From Nitrososphaerota archaeon (GTDB lineage Archaea > Thermoproteota > EX4484-205 > JAAOZP01): a DNA stretch of 64,000 nt. A model generated the notes under the pieces. That model ran no database searches. It was not told the DNA's origin and worked only from the letters and a program-made list of their open reading frames with translations. Positions within the stretch are counted from its first letter, which is position 1. Every line of letters begins with the position of its first letter. A program made the translations under genes and the position numbers. The DNA lies in the NCBI GenBank assembly GCA_011605725.1, contig JAAOZP010000017.1, positions 372,001 through 436,000 on the forward strand, read 5' to 3'. This document shows positions 9,892 to 19,239 of the stretch, in pieces.

Positions 9892-10126
9892 ATTTTTCAA
9901 GCACCATACGATACAGGGCGGAGTCTACTCTGAGCGCGCGCGGAAAAGCTTTGAGGAGTTGCTTGATGATGCAGTCGATGACCTTAGGAACCACCTTCAG
10001 TTCGATAAGTATAAGAACGTTAAATACGGTATAGCTATAGGATTCTCATATGATCCAGAGCAGGTGCTTGCGGAGGAGCCTGGCGTGCCCCCGCTCATAA
10101 GAGTGTATGGTAGGGGGGAGCCATAG
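9892..10126 (+). pseudogene. 5'-truncated open frame of unknown function
   Basis: GGVYSERARKSFEELLDDAVDDLRNHLQFDKYKNVKYGIAIGFSYDPEQVLAEEPGVPPLIRVYGRGEP*, protein-like, no plausible start codon; stop lies just before the next gene's ATG. Confidence 0.45.
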
Positions 10127-10130
10127 GGAA

Positions 10131-10796
10131 ATGAGCGTGGTTGAGAAGTTAAGGGTTCTGCTGGCTGAGAAGTTTGAGCGCAGGCCGTGGGAGAAGGTTG
10201 AGCTACTGCCTCCTCTCCCTCCTGAGAAGTGGGTGATAGCCGTTAGGATATCCTTCGACATCTTCATCAAGGCATACGAGAGTGGAAAGATACAGGTCGA
10301 TGCCGGCCCAAAGCCAACCAGGAGCGAAATACGGGAGTACTTGAGTAGAAAGAAGTATGGCCGCATGTATGAAAAGGCTAAGACTGAGGAGGAGAAGGAG
10401 AGGATTTTACGAAAGGAGCATGAAGAAATAGGGAGGATCCTCGAGGACTTCAAGCAGAGGAGGTTCGAGAAATATTTGAAGATGACTAGCGCATTCAGGT
10501 TTCCTGGCCTGAGGGTCGGATGGAGCCTTGCAGACTGCGCCAAGAGCCACATGTGGGGAATCGAGGTGGCTAAAAGGGTTAGCGAAAAACATGGCATTGA
10601 AGTCAGGTTCGAAATAGACTATGAATCGGGCTTCTTCACAACATTCGACTCAACAGGCATGGACGATGAACAATTAATCAACGAGACCATGAAAAGGGTA
10701 AATGCAATCGCCGAAGCTAGAGAGGTGTTCCTAAGCGAGAAGATGATGAACGAATTCTTGAAAAGTAAAGGAATAGAAGTAAGCGGCGCTAATTAG
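10131..10796 (+). CDS. Hypothetical protein
   Basis: Long protein-like ORF, no recognised family; probable start ATG 10131. Confidence 0.65.
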   Translation: MSVVEKLRVLLAEKFERRPWEKVELLPPLPPEKWVIAVRISFDIFIKAYESGKIQVDAGPKPTRSEIREYLSRKKYGRMYEKAKTEEEKERILRKEHEEIGRILEDFKQRRFEKYLKMTSAFRFPGLRVGWSLADCAKSHMWGIEVAKRVSEKHGIEVRFEIDYESGFFTTFDSTGMDDEQLINETMKRVNAIAEAREVFLSEKMMNEFLKSKGIEVSGAN

Positions 10797-10890
10797 GATG
10801 AATTCTTGACCTACACATGTTTGAATATTGAAATAAGTACAGCCGAATAGAACAAAGAAATTATTTATTTAATAAAAAAGAAAAAAATGG

Positions 10891-11015
10891 TAGCCCGGAG
10901 GAGGTTCGAACTCCTGTCAAGGGGTTACTTTTCCGCTTTTTCGAGCGGATCCAGAGCCCCTCATCCCTAGTCGGGATCTAAGCCTTTTCCCCGTTGACCG
11001 CTAGACGACCGGGCT
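10891..11015 (-). tRNA. tRNA-Gln(CTG) with two apparent introns (D-loop about 10967-10993; anticodon loop 37/38 about 10926-10950)
   Basis: Acceptor AGCCCGG/CCGGGCT, T-arm AGGAG-TTCGAAC-CTCCT, anticodon arm AGGGG-CTCTGG[intron]A-CCCCT; removing 27+25 nt restores a 72-nt cloverleaf plus discriminator A. Confidence 0.85.
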
Positions 11016-11038
11016 GCCTGTTTCGATGTTTCTTTGAC

Positions 11039-11048
11039 GATATTTAAG
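11039..11048 (-). promoter_or_regulatory. TATA-like box (CTTAAATATC) for tRNA-Gln
   Basis: Centred about 29 nt upstream of the tRNA 5' end. Confidence 0.5.
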
Positions 11049-11087
11049 TTTTTTTCGGCTGTTTTCCTCGCTTCTTCAACAGCTTTC

Positions 11088-11312
11088 TCACCTCATCTTG
11101 CTTATTTTCATCGAAGCAACCTTCCTCCGGGATGAGGCGGCGAGGATGGTGAGGAGGTTCTCTTCTTCCCTAACCCTCCTGATGAGTAGTAAATCGCCTT
11201 TCAAGTAGGCCAGCAACCTGTCTCCCTTCCTTAATCCTAACCGGCTTCCAACCCCTTTAGAGATGACGACCTGACCCTTAGAGCTGACTCGAGCATCCCC
11301 GACTTCCGCCAT
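11088..11312 (-). CDS. Orphan AbrB-family antitoxin-like protein
   Basis: ARVSSKGQVVISKGVGSRLGLRKGDRLLAYLKGDLLLIRR; no adjacent PIN gene. Confidence 0.75.
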   Translation of the reverse strand: MAEVGDARVSSKGQVVISKGVGSRLGLRKGDRLLAYLKGDLLLIRRVREEENLLTILAASSRRKVASMKISKMR

Positions 11313-11554
11313 AGTAATCCTATTTATAAAGTAAGATTGGTCTTACTCATAAGCCTAGTGCAGGTAGCCTCAGCTTTATTTCCGCGCTACATGGCTTCTC
11401 TTTGAAACACCGTTACAACCTAAACCGTGAGATTATTTTTAACCGTGTGGCTTAGACCTGAGTTTCCCTTTCTTAACAAGCTTTGGCTAGTGCTTTGAAG
11501 CCGGGTTTCTTCAGACAAGCCCCTTTAGAATTCGTTTCGCGTGCATTGCTTTGG

Positions 11555-13432
11555 CTACGTTACCAAGCCTGCCCTCCTCAGCTTAGCCTCCACATCTGTG
11601 AGCCCGAGTCTTCTCAGTGTTCTCGGCTTCGGAACCCCTTTCTCATCCCAGCCTACAGCCTTGAAGTATTCAAGCCTCTCTTTTTCAAACCTTCTCCTGC
11701 TGAGCCTCCTGCCTTTGAACGGCCCTGAGGGCAGTGGCTCCCAGAACCTCGGCGGGTTGTCGTCGTCAACCCCGGGCCTCCACTTGAAGTCGGGGCCGCC
11801 TAGGAGCAGCATTGCTCTTTGAAGCTGAAGTATCCGTAGCGCCTTCTCCCCGTACCATTCCCTAAGCGTCATCCTCCAGCCTGTCACAGCCTCGTAGAAC
11901 TCTAAGATCTCACTGTCCGTTGGGCCGAAGGCTGCGAACATGCAGTAGACTCCGCTGTCAGGCAGTATGGAGGAGAGCTCACCCCTGTCTCCCTTGCGCA
12001 TTGGTGATGCTGGCGAAGTATGGTCTCCCGCTTGAACAGAGCAGGCGTAGGCGATTCTGCTTGAAATATAGTCTCGCCCGCTTCTGACGCCGTGCGCCCC
12101 TATTGCCATGCCCTTCTCCTGAACAGCGTATTTAAGCAGGTTCCTCTTCTTTTTCTCCCCCAGCTTGACGGCTGCGCGGTAAACCCCTTCAGCCAGAACA
12201 TCTCCAATCCCCTGGCGGAAAGCTGTTTTCTCAGCAAGGGCTGCGAATCCCCTGGGGTCTCCCCATTTAAGCTCAACCCCGTTAAGGTCTTTCTTCGAGA
12301 GTATCTTCCTCTGGTGGAGCTCGGCTGCGAAACCCAGGACCGCGCCCCCCTGTATTCCGCAGAGGCCCAGCTCGTTGACAACGTAGGAAACATAAATGTT
12401 ATGCTCAGGATTGAATATTCCAAGGTTTGTTCCAACGTATGCTTCAAGCTCGTAATCCGGGTTGTCGCACACAGCTCCCCTGAACCTTCCTTTCCTAATC
12501 ACCGCGAGCTTGAGGCAGGTCATGGCGCAGCCGAAGTCGCCCCAGTTCTTCTTAACCCAGTACTTGTCAAACTCCTCCCGCCTATAGCTTCTCTTATTAT
12601 GCCACTCTGTCTGCCAGTTTCTAACAGGCTCGGAGCTCGTTTCAGCTCCGAACGAGTATCCTCCGCCCCCTGTTCCCCAACGTCTGAACCAAGTGTTCTC
12701 CAGACAGTCCTCGGCGAACCTGCGGGCCAGGCGGAGCATCTTCTCATCGTCGTAGACATCCGGCAGGGGTCCGAAGCCTTTTGCAACGATCGCTTTAAGG
12801 TTCTTCGAGCCCATTACGCCACCGTACCCTCCGTATCCTGCTGCGTGCGAATATTTTGACATGACCGCCGCGATCCTGCTCCTGTTCTCCCCGGCCGGCC
12901 CAATGTACAGGATGGAGGGCTCCTTCGCCTCCCCGTAGCGCGGCCTGATTCGAGAAACATCCTCCCTGGTTTTTCTCACAAGGAAGCGCAGGGTTTCCCT
13001 CGCGGCAGCACCCCAGACCTGCGAAGCATCCTTTATTTCAACATGGTTATCACATATGAAGAGGTAGCAGGGCTTCTCTGCTCTACCGGTCACCACGATG
13101 CCGTCGTAGCCGGCGCATTTTAAGTCGACTCCGAACTCGCCTGCGACCGTTGAGCCTACTAAACCATTGCTTTGCGGAGACTTTCCGGAGACACAGGTTT
13201 TCGACCCTGGGTAGTAGCCTGTCAACGGGCCTGTCAAAACGAGCAGAATGTTCTCCGGGCTGAATGGGTCAACAGTCTCCCATTCAGCGCCCAGCCTGTC
13301 CCAAGCTATCTTCGCCGCTAAGCCTCTTCCACCAACATAGTTCTTCAAATCCTCCTCCGGGACCCTGGTTTCACTTATGCTCCCGCTGGAAAGGTCGACG
13401 TCTAAAAGTCTTCCAGCGTAACCCCTCATCAT
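11555..13432 (-). CDS. Aldehyde ferredoxin oxidoreductase family (tungstopterin) protein
   Basis: MRGYAGRLLDVDLSSGSISE...YVGGRGLAAKI, GPLTGYYPGSKTCVSGKSPQ, AGYGGYGGVMGSKNLKAI. Confidence 0.93.
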   Translation of the reverse strand: MMRGYAGRLLDVDLSSGSISETRVPEEDLKNYVGGRGLAAKIAWDRLGAEWETVDPFSPENILLVLTGPLTGYYPGSKTCVSGKSPQSNGLVGSTVAGEFGVDLKCAGYDGIVVTGRAEKPCYLFICDNHVEIKDASQVWGAAARETLRFLVRKTREDVSRIRPRYGEAKEPSILYIGPAGENRSRIAAVMSKYSHAAGYGGYGGVMGSKNLKAIVAKGFGPLPDVYDDEKMLRLARRFAEDCLENTWFRRWGTGGGGYSFGAETSSEPVRNWQTEWHNKRSYRREEFDKYWVKKNWGDFGCAMTCLKLAVIRKGRFRGAVCDNPDYELEAYVGTNLGIFNPEHNIYVSYVVNELGLCGIQGGAVLGFAAELHQRKILSKKDLNGVELKWGDPRGFAALAEKTAFRQGIGDVLAEGVYRAAVKLGEKKKRNLLKYAVQEKGMAIGAHGVRSGRDYISSRIAYACSVQAGDHTSPASPMRKGDRGELSSILPDSGVYCMFAAFGPTDSEILEFYEAVTGWRMTLREWYGEKALRILQLQRAMLLLGGPDFKWRPGVDDDNPPRFWEPLPSGPFKGRRLSRRRFEKERLEYFKAVGWDEKGVPKPRTLRRLGLTDVEAKLRRAGLVT

Positions 13433-13971
13433 CCAAGAGCCTCCTTCAAAACCTCTTTCCCCAGGATTTTCAAAGCCGTTTCGCGAGTAAGCTCCTCAGG
13501 GGTCTTCGCCAGAGGCTTGCGCGAAGCCACGCTACCCGCTGGAACCAGCTCAAGAGCATTCCACCTGCCTTTTACGCATTCTTTTACGCAAGCCGGGTCT
13601 CCGCCGCAAAGATTGCAGATAACGATAGTGTTTCTCTCCGGATGCAGGTGGGGAACTCTCCCTGGGCAGGTGTTCACGCACAGGCCGCACCCGGTGCATT
13701 TAGAGGAGTCTACTTCAACAGCACCGGTTTGACTGTTAACCGTGAGCGCCCCGGCTGGACAGGCTTCGACGCAGGGATAGTCTTCACACTGGAAGCAGAG
13801 ATGCGGTATCTCAATCCCTGGGATAAGCATGAAAACCCTTATCCTAGATGCCTCCGGCCAGATTTTTCCCTCATGTTGGAGCGAACAGGCGATTTCACAT
13901 CTTCTGCAGCCGCTGCAATGCTCGTACCGCCGACTGATCCAAACCCGGTCTACACTGTCCAATGATTCCAA
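13429..13971 (-). CDS. 4Fe-4S ferredoxin (HycB-like), AOR partner
   Basis: Multiple CxxCxxxC clusters (CSGCRRCEIAC, CTGCGLCVNTCP); overlaps AOR gene start. Confidence 0.92.
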   Translation of the reverse strand: MESLDSVDRVWISRRYEHCSGCRRCEIACSLQHEGKIWPEASRIRVFMLIPGIEIPHLCFQCEDYPCVEACPAGALTVNSQTGAVEVDSSKCTGCGLCVNTCPGRVPHLHPERNTIVICNLCGGDPACVKECVKGRWNALELVPAGSVASRKPLAKTPEELTRETALKILGKEVLKEALG

Positions 13972-14026
13972 TAGTCTTTCTCATTAGAAAAATTTTCTGT
14001 TTAAAACTGCAGACCATACTTAAGGA

Positions 14027-15097
14027 TTAAACGTGCAGTATTTCCTCCCAATCCACGTTCTCCTGAACCAGTTTCCTAGCCGCGGCGATGCGCGTCCTAT
14101 CCCTGGGCCTTATTTTACCAACTATCTTCTGAACCATCTGCAGGGTTGTGTAAGTATCATGGGGCACGACTATCATCGGAATCTTAAGCTCATCCGCTCT
14201 AGGCAGCACTTTAGCGCTTGGACGCAGGTTTCCAGTCAGGATTATGCCGGAGGCTCCTGCTTCAAGCGCCGCCAGCACTATGTCTGTCCTATCGCCCCCG
14301 GTTATTATAAGCTCGTTCCTAACTCTTCTAAAATACTGTATGGCGCTTTCAGGAGTCATAGCGCCTATTAAAACGGTTTCAACAGGGTTTTCAAGCCCTC
14401 TTTTCCCGGCGATAAGCTCGCCGCCTATGGACTCGTAAACCTCTCTCACTGAGAGGGAGCTTAGCACCCTGTCTTCAGGCATGATCCCAAGGGTTTTCAA
14501 GCCTTCTTTCTCAAGCATCGGTTTCACGATCCCTCTTGCAAGCTTAAGCCTGTTCTCCTCAACACGGTTTAGAACGATGCCTGACACCTTGACACCCCAG
14601 TGTTCACAATAGTCTCTTGCGTGAAGCGCCTCGTCGACGACGAAGTCACCCTCGTATCTTAACACTAGGATTAGCTCAGCGTTGAAAAGCTGGGCAAGCC
14701 GCGGAGCCTGGCAGCCTAGGAAGGAGCCTGTTGAAAGCGTTTGAGCCCCTTCGATCAGCATCAGATCGTTTTCAGCAGAAGCCTCCTTATAAGACTCTAG
14801 AATGCTGTCTCTGAAGCGTGAAGCGTCTTCACTCCAGAAGTATTCGAGGAAGCTTCCCCCGCATATTTTGAACGGGCATAATTCTAGGCTTGTTCTCAGC
14901 CCGAGGATTTCCCTCATGGTTTCAACATCCTCGTCCACAAGCTCGCCCCTAGGGTTCGGCACACAGAACCCGCTGATAGGCTTGAAATAGCCTACTCGCA
15001 ACCCTTTCTCCAACGCGAGCTGCGCGAGCGAGATTATTAGCGTGCTCTTCCCAGCCAGCCTGCTCTGCGAAGCCACGTATACTGCTTGCCTCCTCAT
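14027..15097 (-). CDS. BioD-like + DRTGG-domain protein (phosphotransacetylase N-terminal-like, no PTA domain)
   Basis: SRLAGKSTLIISLAQLALEKGLRVGYFKPI; ITGGDRTDIVLAALEAGASGIILTGNLRP. Confidence 0.85.
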   Translation of the reverse strand: MRRQAVYVASQSRLAGKSTLIISLAQLALEKGLRVGYFKPISGFCVPNPRGELVDEDVETMREILGLRTSLELCPFKICGGSFLEYFWSEDASRFRDSILESYKEASAENDLMLIEGAQTLSTGSFLGCQAPRLAQLFNAELILVLRYEGDFVVDEALHARDYCEHWGVKVSGIVLNRVEENRLKLARGIVKPMLEKEGLKTLGIMPEDRVLSSLSVREVYESIGGELIAGKRGLENPVETVLIGAMTPESAIQYFRRVRNELIITGGDRTDIVLAALEAGASGIILTGNLRPSAKVLPRADELKIPMIVVPHDTYTTLQMVQKIVGKIRPRDRTRIAAARKLVQENVDWEEILHV

Positions 15098-17214
15098 GTC
15101 TCAGCCTCACCCTTAGGCTTGGAAAGCGTTCCTCTTATATCTACTGCCATACACCCTTTTCCCTCCTCGTAGGCGAACAAGGGGTTTATTTCCATTTCCA
15201 CAAGCTTATTGAAGCGGCACATAAGCTGGGAAAGCCTCACGACCACGTTTAAAACCGACTCCAGGTCCGCCGGAGGCTCGCCCCTGACGCCCTTAAGCAG
15301 GGTGTAAGCCCTGGTCTCGGAAACCATCTCCATAGCCTCGGTGAAAGTAAGCGGCGCCAGCCTGTATGAAACATCCCTGAGGAAGTTTACGTATATTCCT
15401 CCTAGGCCGAACATCACCAGCGGGCCGAACTGCTGGTCTCTGACAGAGCCCACAATAACCTCCCTGCCGGGTGGCGCCATTTTCTGGATTAACGCGCCCA
15501 GGATTCTCGCCTGCGGCATTGCTGCCCTAGCCCTTCTCACCACCAGCTCGTAAGCCCTGCCAGCCTCCTCAGGCGTTTTAACGTTAAGGATTACGCAGCC
15601 CATGTCAGTCTTGTGCAGAATATCCGGGGAGACGATTTTCACAGCAACCGGGCATCCTATGGATTCAGCTGTTTCACGGGCCTCCTCAGCGTCCCTAGCT
15701 ATCCTGGCTTCTGGAACAGGAATCCTGTATGCGGAAGCTATTTCGAAAGCCTCCTCCGAGGAAAGGTTGATCCTGCCCTCAGCCTCAACCCTTGCTATCA
15801 CCCTTGCCACAGCATCGTCATCAACGTCAACAAGGTTTACAGCATGCTCCTCAGGCTTGCTGAGCATCAGGCTGTAGTCGTACATTCCTTTAAGCGCGAA
15901 GGCCGCTGGCTCCGGGAAATCGTAGTTCGGAATCTTCCCCTCCCTCAGGATCCTTATCGGCGGAGACTCGTTTCCAAACCCCATGAAGACTGCTGCAACA
16001 GGCTTCTCAAACCTTCTTCCCGCCTCTACAACGACGCGCGCAACCTCCTCTGAGGGAGTCATCGCCTGCGGCGTCAGTATGACGATCACGCTGTGCACGT
16101 AACTGCTGCTTAAAGCAGTTTCAAGCGCAATCCTGTAACGCTTTTCGTCAGCGTCTCCAAGCACGTCCAGAGGATTGTTGACGCTAGCATGAGGTGGAAG
16201 CAGGCTGCTAAGCTTCTCCCTTAGATCCTGCTCCAGCAGGGGCAGGTCTAAGCCCATTTTCTCGCAGGCGTCGACAGCAAGTATTCCTGGACCCCCGCCG
16301 TTAGTAACCACCATGACGCCGCTCCCCCTAGGCAGAGGCTGGCCTTCGAAGGCTGAAAGAAGGTCGAAAAACTCTTTCATCGTGCTCACCCTCAGGACAC
16401 CAGCCTTCCTGAAGGCTGCTGAGAAAGCAGTGTCAGACCCTGCCAGCGAACCCGTGTGGGAGGAGACTGCCCTGACGCCAACCTGGGTGGTGCCGGCTTT
16501 CAAAGCAACAATCGGCTTTCTTCTTGAAAGCCTCCGGGCAACGTCTATGAAACGCTCCCCGTTCTTCACGCCTTCAACATAGATTCCAACAACCCTAGTG
16601 GTCTCATCGTCAATAAGAGCTTCGAGAAAGTCTGTAGTAGTGAGGTCAGCCTCGTTGCCGACGCTTATGAAGTTCGCAAGACCCATTCCGCTGATCCTCG
16701 ACCAGTTCAGTATCGCGCTTCCAAGAGCCCCGCTTTGAGAAACGATCGACACGTTTCCAGGCGTCGGCATGGTTGAAGCGAAGGAAGCATTCATACTGCT
16801 TCTAGAGTTTATGAAGCCGAGGCAATTCGGCCCCTGCATTCTCATGCCGTATTCCCTGCATTTAGCGACAAGCTCTTTCTCTAGAAGCGTTCCTTCTCTC
16901 CCTGTTTCACTGAAGCCTGCAGATATAACGATGAGACCCTTCACGCCTTTCCTCCCACACTCCTCGGCGACGCTTAGAACAATCCTGGCTGGGACAGCGA
17001 TAATAGCCAGGTCAACATCGTCCTCAACATCCTTAACGCTCCGGTAGCACTTGTAGCCAAGTATTTCCTGAGCATTAGGGTTCACCGGGTAAAGCCTCCC
17101 TTTGAATCCTGACTCCACCATGTTACGGAATATTCTGTGACCTACTTTCCCCTCCTCCCTGCTGGCGCCTATTACTGCCACCGTTTTCGGGTTAAAGAAA
17201 GCCTCCAGCCTCAT
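15094..17214 (-). CDS. Acetate/acyl-CoA ligase (ADP-forming), fused alpha-beta
   Basis: FNPKTVAVIGASREEGKVGHRIFRNM CoA-binding, SQSGALGSAILNW, SSHTGSLAGSD, ATP-grasp beta region. Confidence 0.95.
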   Translation of the reverse strand: MRLEAFFNPKTVAVIGASREEGKVGHRIFRNMVESGFKGRLYPVNPNAQEILGYKCYRSVKDVEDDVDLAIIAVPARIVLSVAEECGRKGVKGLIVISAGFSETGREGTLLEKELVAKCREYGMRMQGPNCLGFINSRSSMNASFASTMPTPGNVSIVSQSGALGSAILNWSRISGMGLANFISVGNEADLTTTDFLEALIDDETTRVVGIYVEGVKNGERFIDVARRLSRRKPIVALKAGTTQVGVRAVSSHTGSLAGSDTAFSAAFRKAGVLRVSTMKEFFDLLSAFEGQPLPRGSGVMVVTNGGGPGILAVDACEKMGLDLPLLEQDLREKLSSLLPPHASVNNPLDVLGDADEKRYRIALETALSSSYVHSVIVILTPQAMTPSEEVARVVVEAGRRFEKPVAAVFMGFGNESPPIRILREGKIPNYDFPEPAAFALKGMYDYSLMLSKPEEHAVNLVDVDDDAVARVIARVEAEGRINLSSEEAFEIASAYRIPVPEARIARDAEEARETAESIGCPVAVKIVSPDILHKTDMGCVILNVKTPEEAGRAYELVVRRARAAMPQARILGALIQKMAPPGREVIVGSVRDQQFGPLVMFGLGGIYVNFLRDVSYRLAPLTFTEAMEMVSETRAYTLLKGVRGEPPADLESVLNVVVRLSQLMCRFNKLVEMEINPLFAYEEGKGCMAVDIRGTLSKPKGEAET

Positions 17215-17281
17215 TGCGTATCATCGATGCGGACTGTCCCTAGCCGCCTGAAAGTATGTTTATAAACTTGCAGTCTTAAGA

Positions 17282-19192
17282 ATGCTCTGGATGGCCGGCA
17301 GGGAGCGTTTACGAGACAGGCCTTACGATGATAAGAAGACCAGCCTGGAGGAGGCTTTAAGCTACATAAAGACTGGAGACCATATTTTCGTGGGCTCAGC
17401 GTGCGGGGAGCCCCAGTACCTTGTGCACGGGCTTGTGGATAAGGCTAAGCATCTGGCGGATAATGAGATACTTCATGTTCACACTCTCGGCGTCGCGCCC
17501 TATGCTAAGCCAGTATACTCAGACAGGTTCCGTCTGAACGCTTTCTTCGTAGGCGTGAACACTAGGGAGGCGGTTGCTGAGGGAAGGGCTGACTACACTC
17601 CCGTCTTCCTCTCTGACCTGCCTAGGCTGATATCAATGGGAATGGTGCCGATAGACGTGGCGCTGATACAGGTGACTCCTCCGGATGAACATGGTTTCTG
17701 CAGCCTAGGTGTTTCGGTTGAAATAACTAAGACAGCTGCTGAGAAGGCTAGGCTGGTAATAGCCCAGGTGAACCGATTCATGCCGCGCGTCCTAGGGGAC
17801 AGCTTTATACATGTTAGTAACATAGATGTGGTTGTTGAGCATGATGAGCCTATTCTTGAGGCTCCGCAGCAACCTAGAGACGTTGTTTCAGACAGGATAG
17901 CGAGGTATGTTTCCGAGCTGGTTGAGGACGAGTCGACTCTCCAGATAGGAATAGGAAGCATACCTGACGCAGTGTTAAGCTCCCTCGAGAATAAGAGAGA
18001 CCTCGGGATCCACACGGAGCTTCTAACGGAGAGCGTTGTAGACCTTGTTGAAGCAGGAGTCATAACCTGCGCTAAGAAGACTCTCCACAGGGGGAAGATA
18101 ATAGCCTCCTTCGCCATGGGTACTAGGCGTCTCTACGATTTCATAGACAACAATCCGATGGTTGAGTTCTACGAGTCCAACTATGTGAACAACCCGCTTG
18201 TAATCGCTCAGAACAAGAAGATGGTTGCTATAAACCAGGCTCTGGAAGTCGACTTGACTGGGCAGGTTTGTGCCGACTCTCTTGGATACGTTTTCTACAG
18301 TGGCCTTGGCGGCCAGGCTGACTTCGTAAGGGGCGCCAGGCTCTCGGAGGGAGGTAAAGCCATAACCGTCATACCCTCAACGGCTAAAGAGGGCGCGATT
18401 TCCAGGATAAAACCAGTGCTCAGCGAAGGCGCTGGCGTAGTGCTGACCAGGGGCGACGTGGACTATGTTGTTACAGAGTATGGTGTCGCACACTTAACAG
18501 GGAGGACGATAAAGGAGAGGGCACTGGCGCTCATAGGTGTTGCACACCCGAAGTTCAGAAACCAGCTTCTCGAATGGGCTAAGTCCCACAAGTATGTTCC
18601 TGAGGAAGTGTTACCTTTCCCAGAGGTTGAGTATCCCGAGGAGTTGAAGCGGTACGTTACTCTTAAAGATGGGACTAGGCTGCTGTTAAGGCCGATAAAG
18701 CCTTCAGACGCAACCATGAAGCAACACTTGTTCTACGCTCTCTCCAAGGATAGTGTTACTAAAAGATACTTGGGACCGTTAAAATCTCTACCTTGGGACA
18801 GGGTTTGGCCGTACGTTATAATCGACTACCAGAACGAGATGGTTCTAGTGGCTGTTGTAAGTGAAGAGGGTTTTGAAAGCATGGTTGGAATAGGCAGCTA
18901 CTCGAGAATACCTGGTACTGAGCTGGCTGAGGTTGCTCTCGTAGTCAGAGACGATTGGCAGGGCAAGGGGATTGGAACGGAGCTTCTAAAATACCTTATT
19001 GAGCTGGCTAAGGCAAGGGGCTTCACGGGTTTAAAAGCATGGGTGCTCGTTGAAAACACTAGGATGATGCATCTGTTCAGAAAATGCGGCTACGCTATGA
19101 AGTATCGGGTGGAGGACGGGGTCTACGAGGTGTTGATAGACCTTAAGCAGCCTGTTGAAACCAAGGAGCCAGCAGCCTCGGAAAGCCTCTAA
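17282..19192 (+). CDS. Acetyl-CoA hydrolase/CoA-transferase fused to C-terminal GNAT acetyltransferase
   Basis: CoA-transferase (GDHIFVGSACGEPQYL; VTEYGVAHLTGRTIKERA) then GNAT (EVALVVRDDWQGKGIGTELLKYLIELAKARGF). Confidence 0.93.
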   Translation: MLWMAGRERLRDRPYDDKKTSLEEALSYIKTGDHIFVGSACGEPQYLVHGLVDKAKHLADNEILHVHTLGVAPYAKPVYSDRFRLNAFFVGVNTREAVAEGRADYTPVFLSDLPRLISMGMVPIDVALIQVTPPDEHGFCSLGVSVEITKTAAEKARLVIAQVNRFMPRVLGDSFIHVSNIDVVVEHDEPILEAPQQPRDVVSDRIARYVSELVEDESTLQIGIGSIPDAVLSSLENKRDLGIHTELLTESVVDLVEAGVITCAKKTLHRGKIIASFAMGTRRLYDFIDNNPMVEFYESNYVNNPLVIAQNKKMVAINQALEVDLTGQVCADSLGYVFYSGLGGQADFVRGARLSEGGKAITVIPSTAKEGAISRIKPVLSEGAGVVLTRGDVDYVVTEYGVAHLTGRTIKERALALIGVAHPKFRNQLLEWAKSHKYVPEEVLPFPEVEYPEELKRYVTLKDGTRLLLRPIKPSDATMKQHLFYALSKDSVTKRYLGPLKSLPWDRVWPYVIIDYQNEMVLVAVVSEEGFESMVGIGSYSRIPGTELAEVALVVRDDWQGKGIGTELLKYLIELAKARGFTGLKAWVLVENTRMMHLFRKCGYAMKYRVEDGVYEVLIDLKQPVETKEPAASESL

Positions 19193-19239
19193 AAAGTTTC
19201 AACGGCTACCTGATACGGTTTAAACGGTTCTGCGCAACA

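Noticed and set aside
11030-11100. Minus-strand reading GEKAVEEARKTAEKNLNIVKETSKQ looked like a frameshifted C-terminus of the AbrB protein
   Set aside because: It overlaps the TATA-like box and upstream region of tRNA-Gln; alternation of A/G-rich codons is weak evidence, so not called as coding
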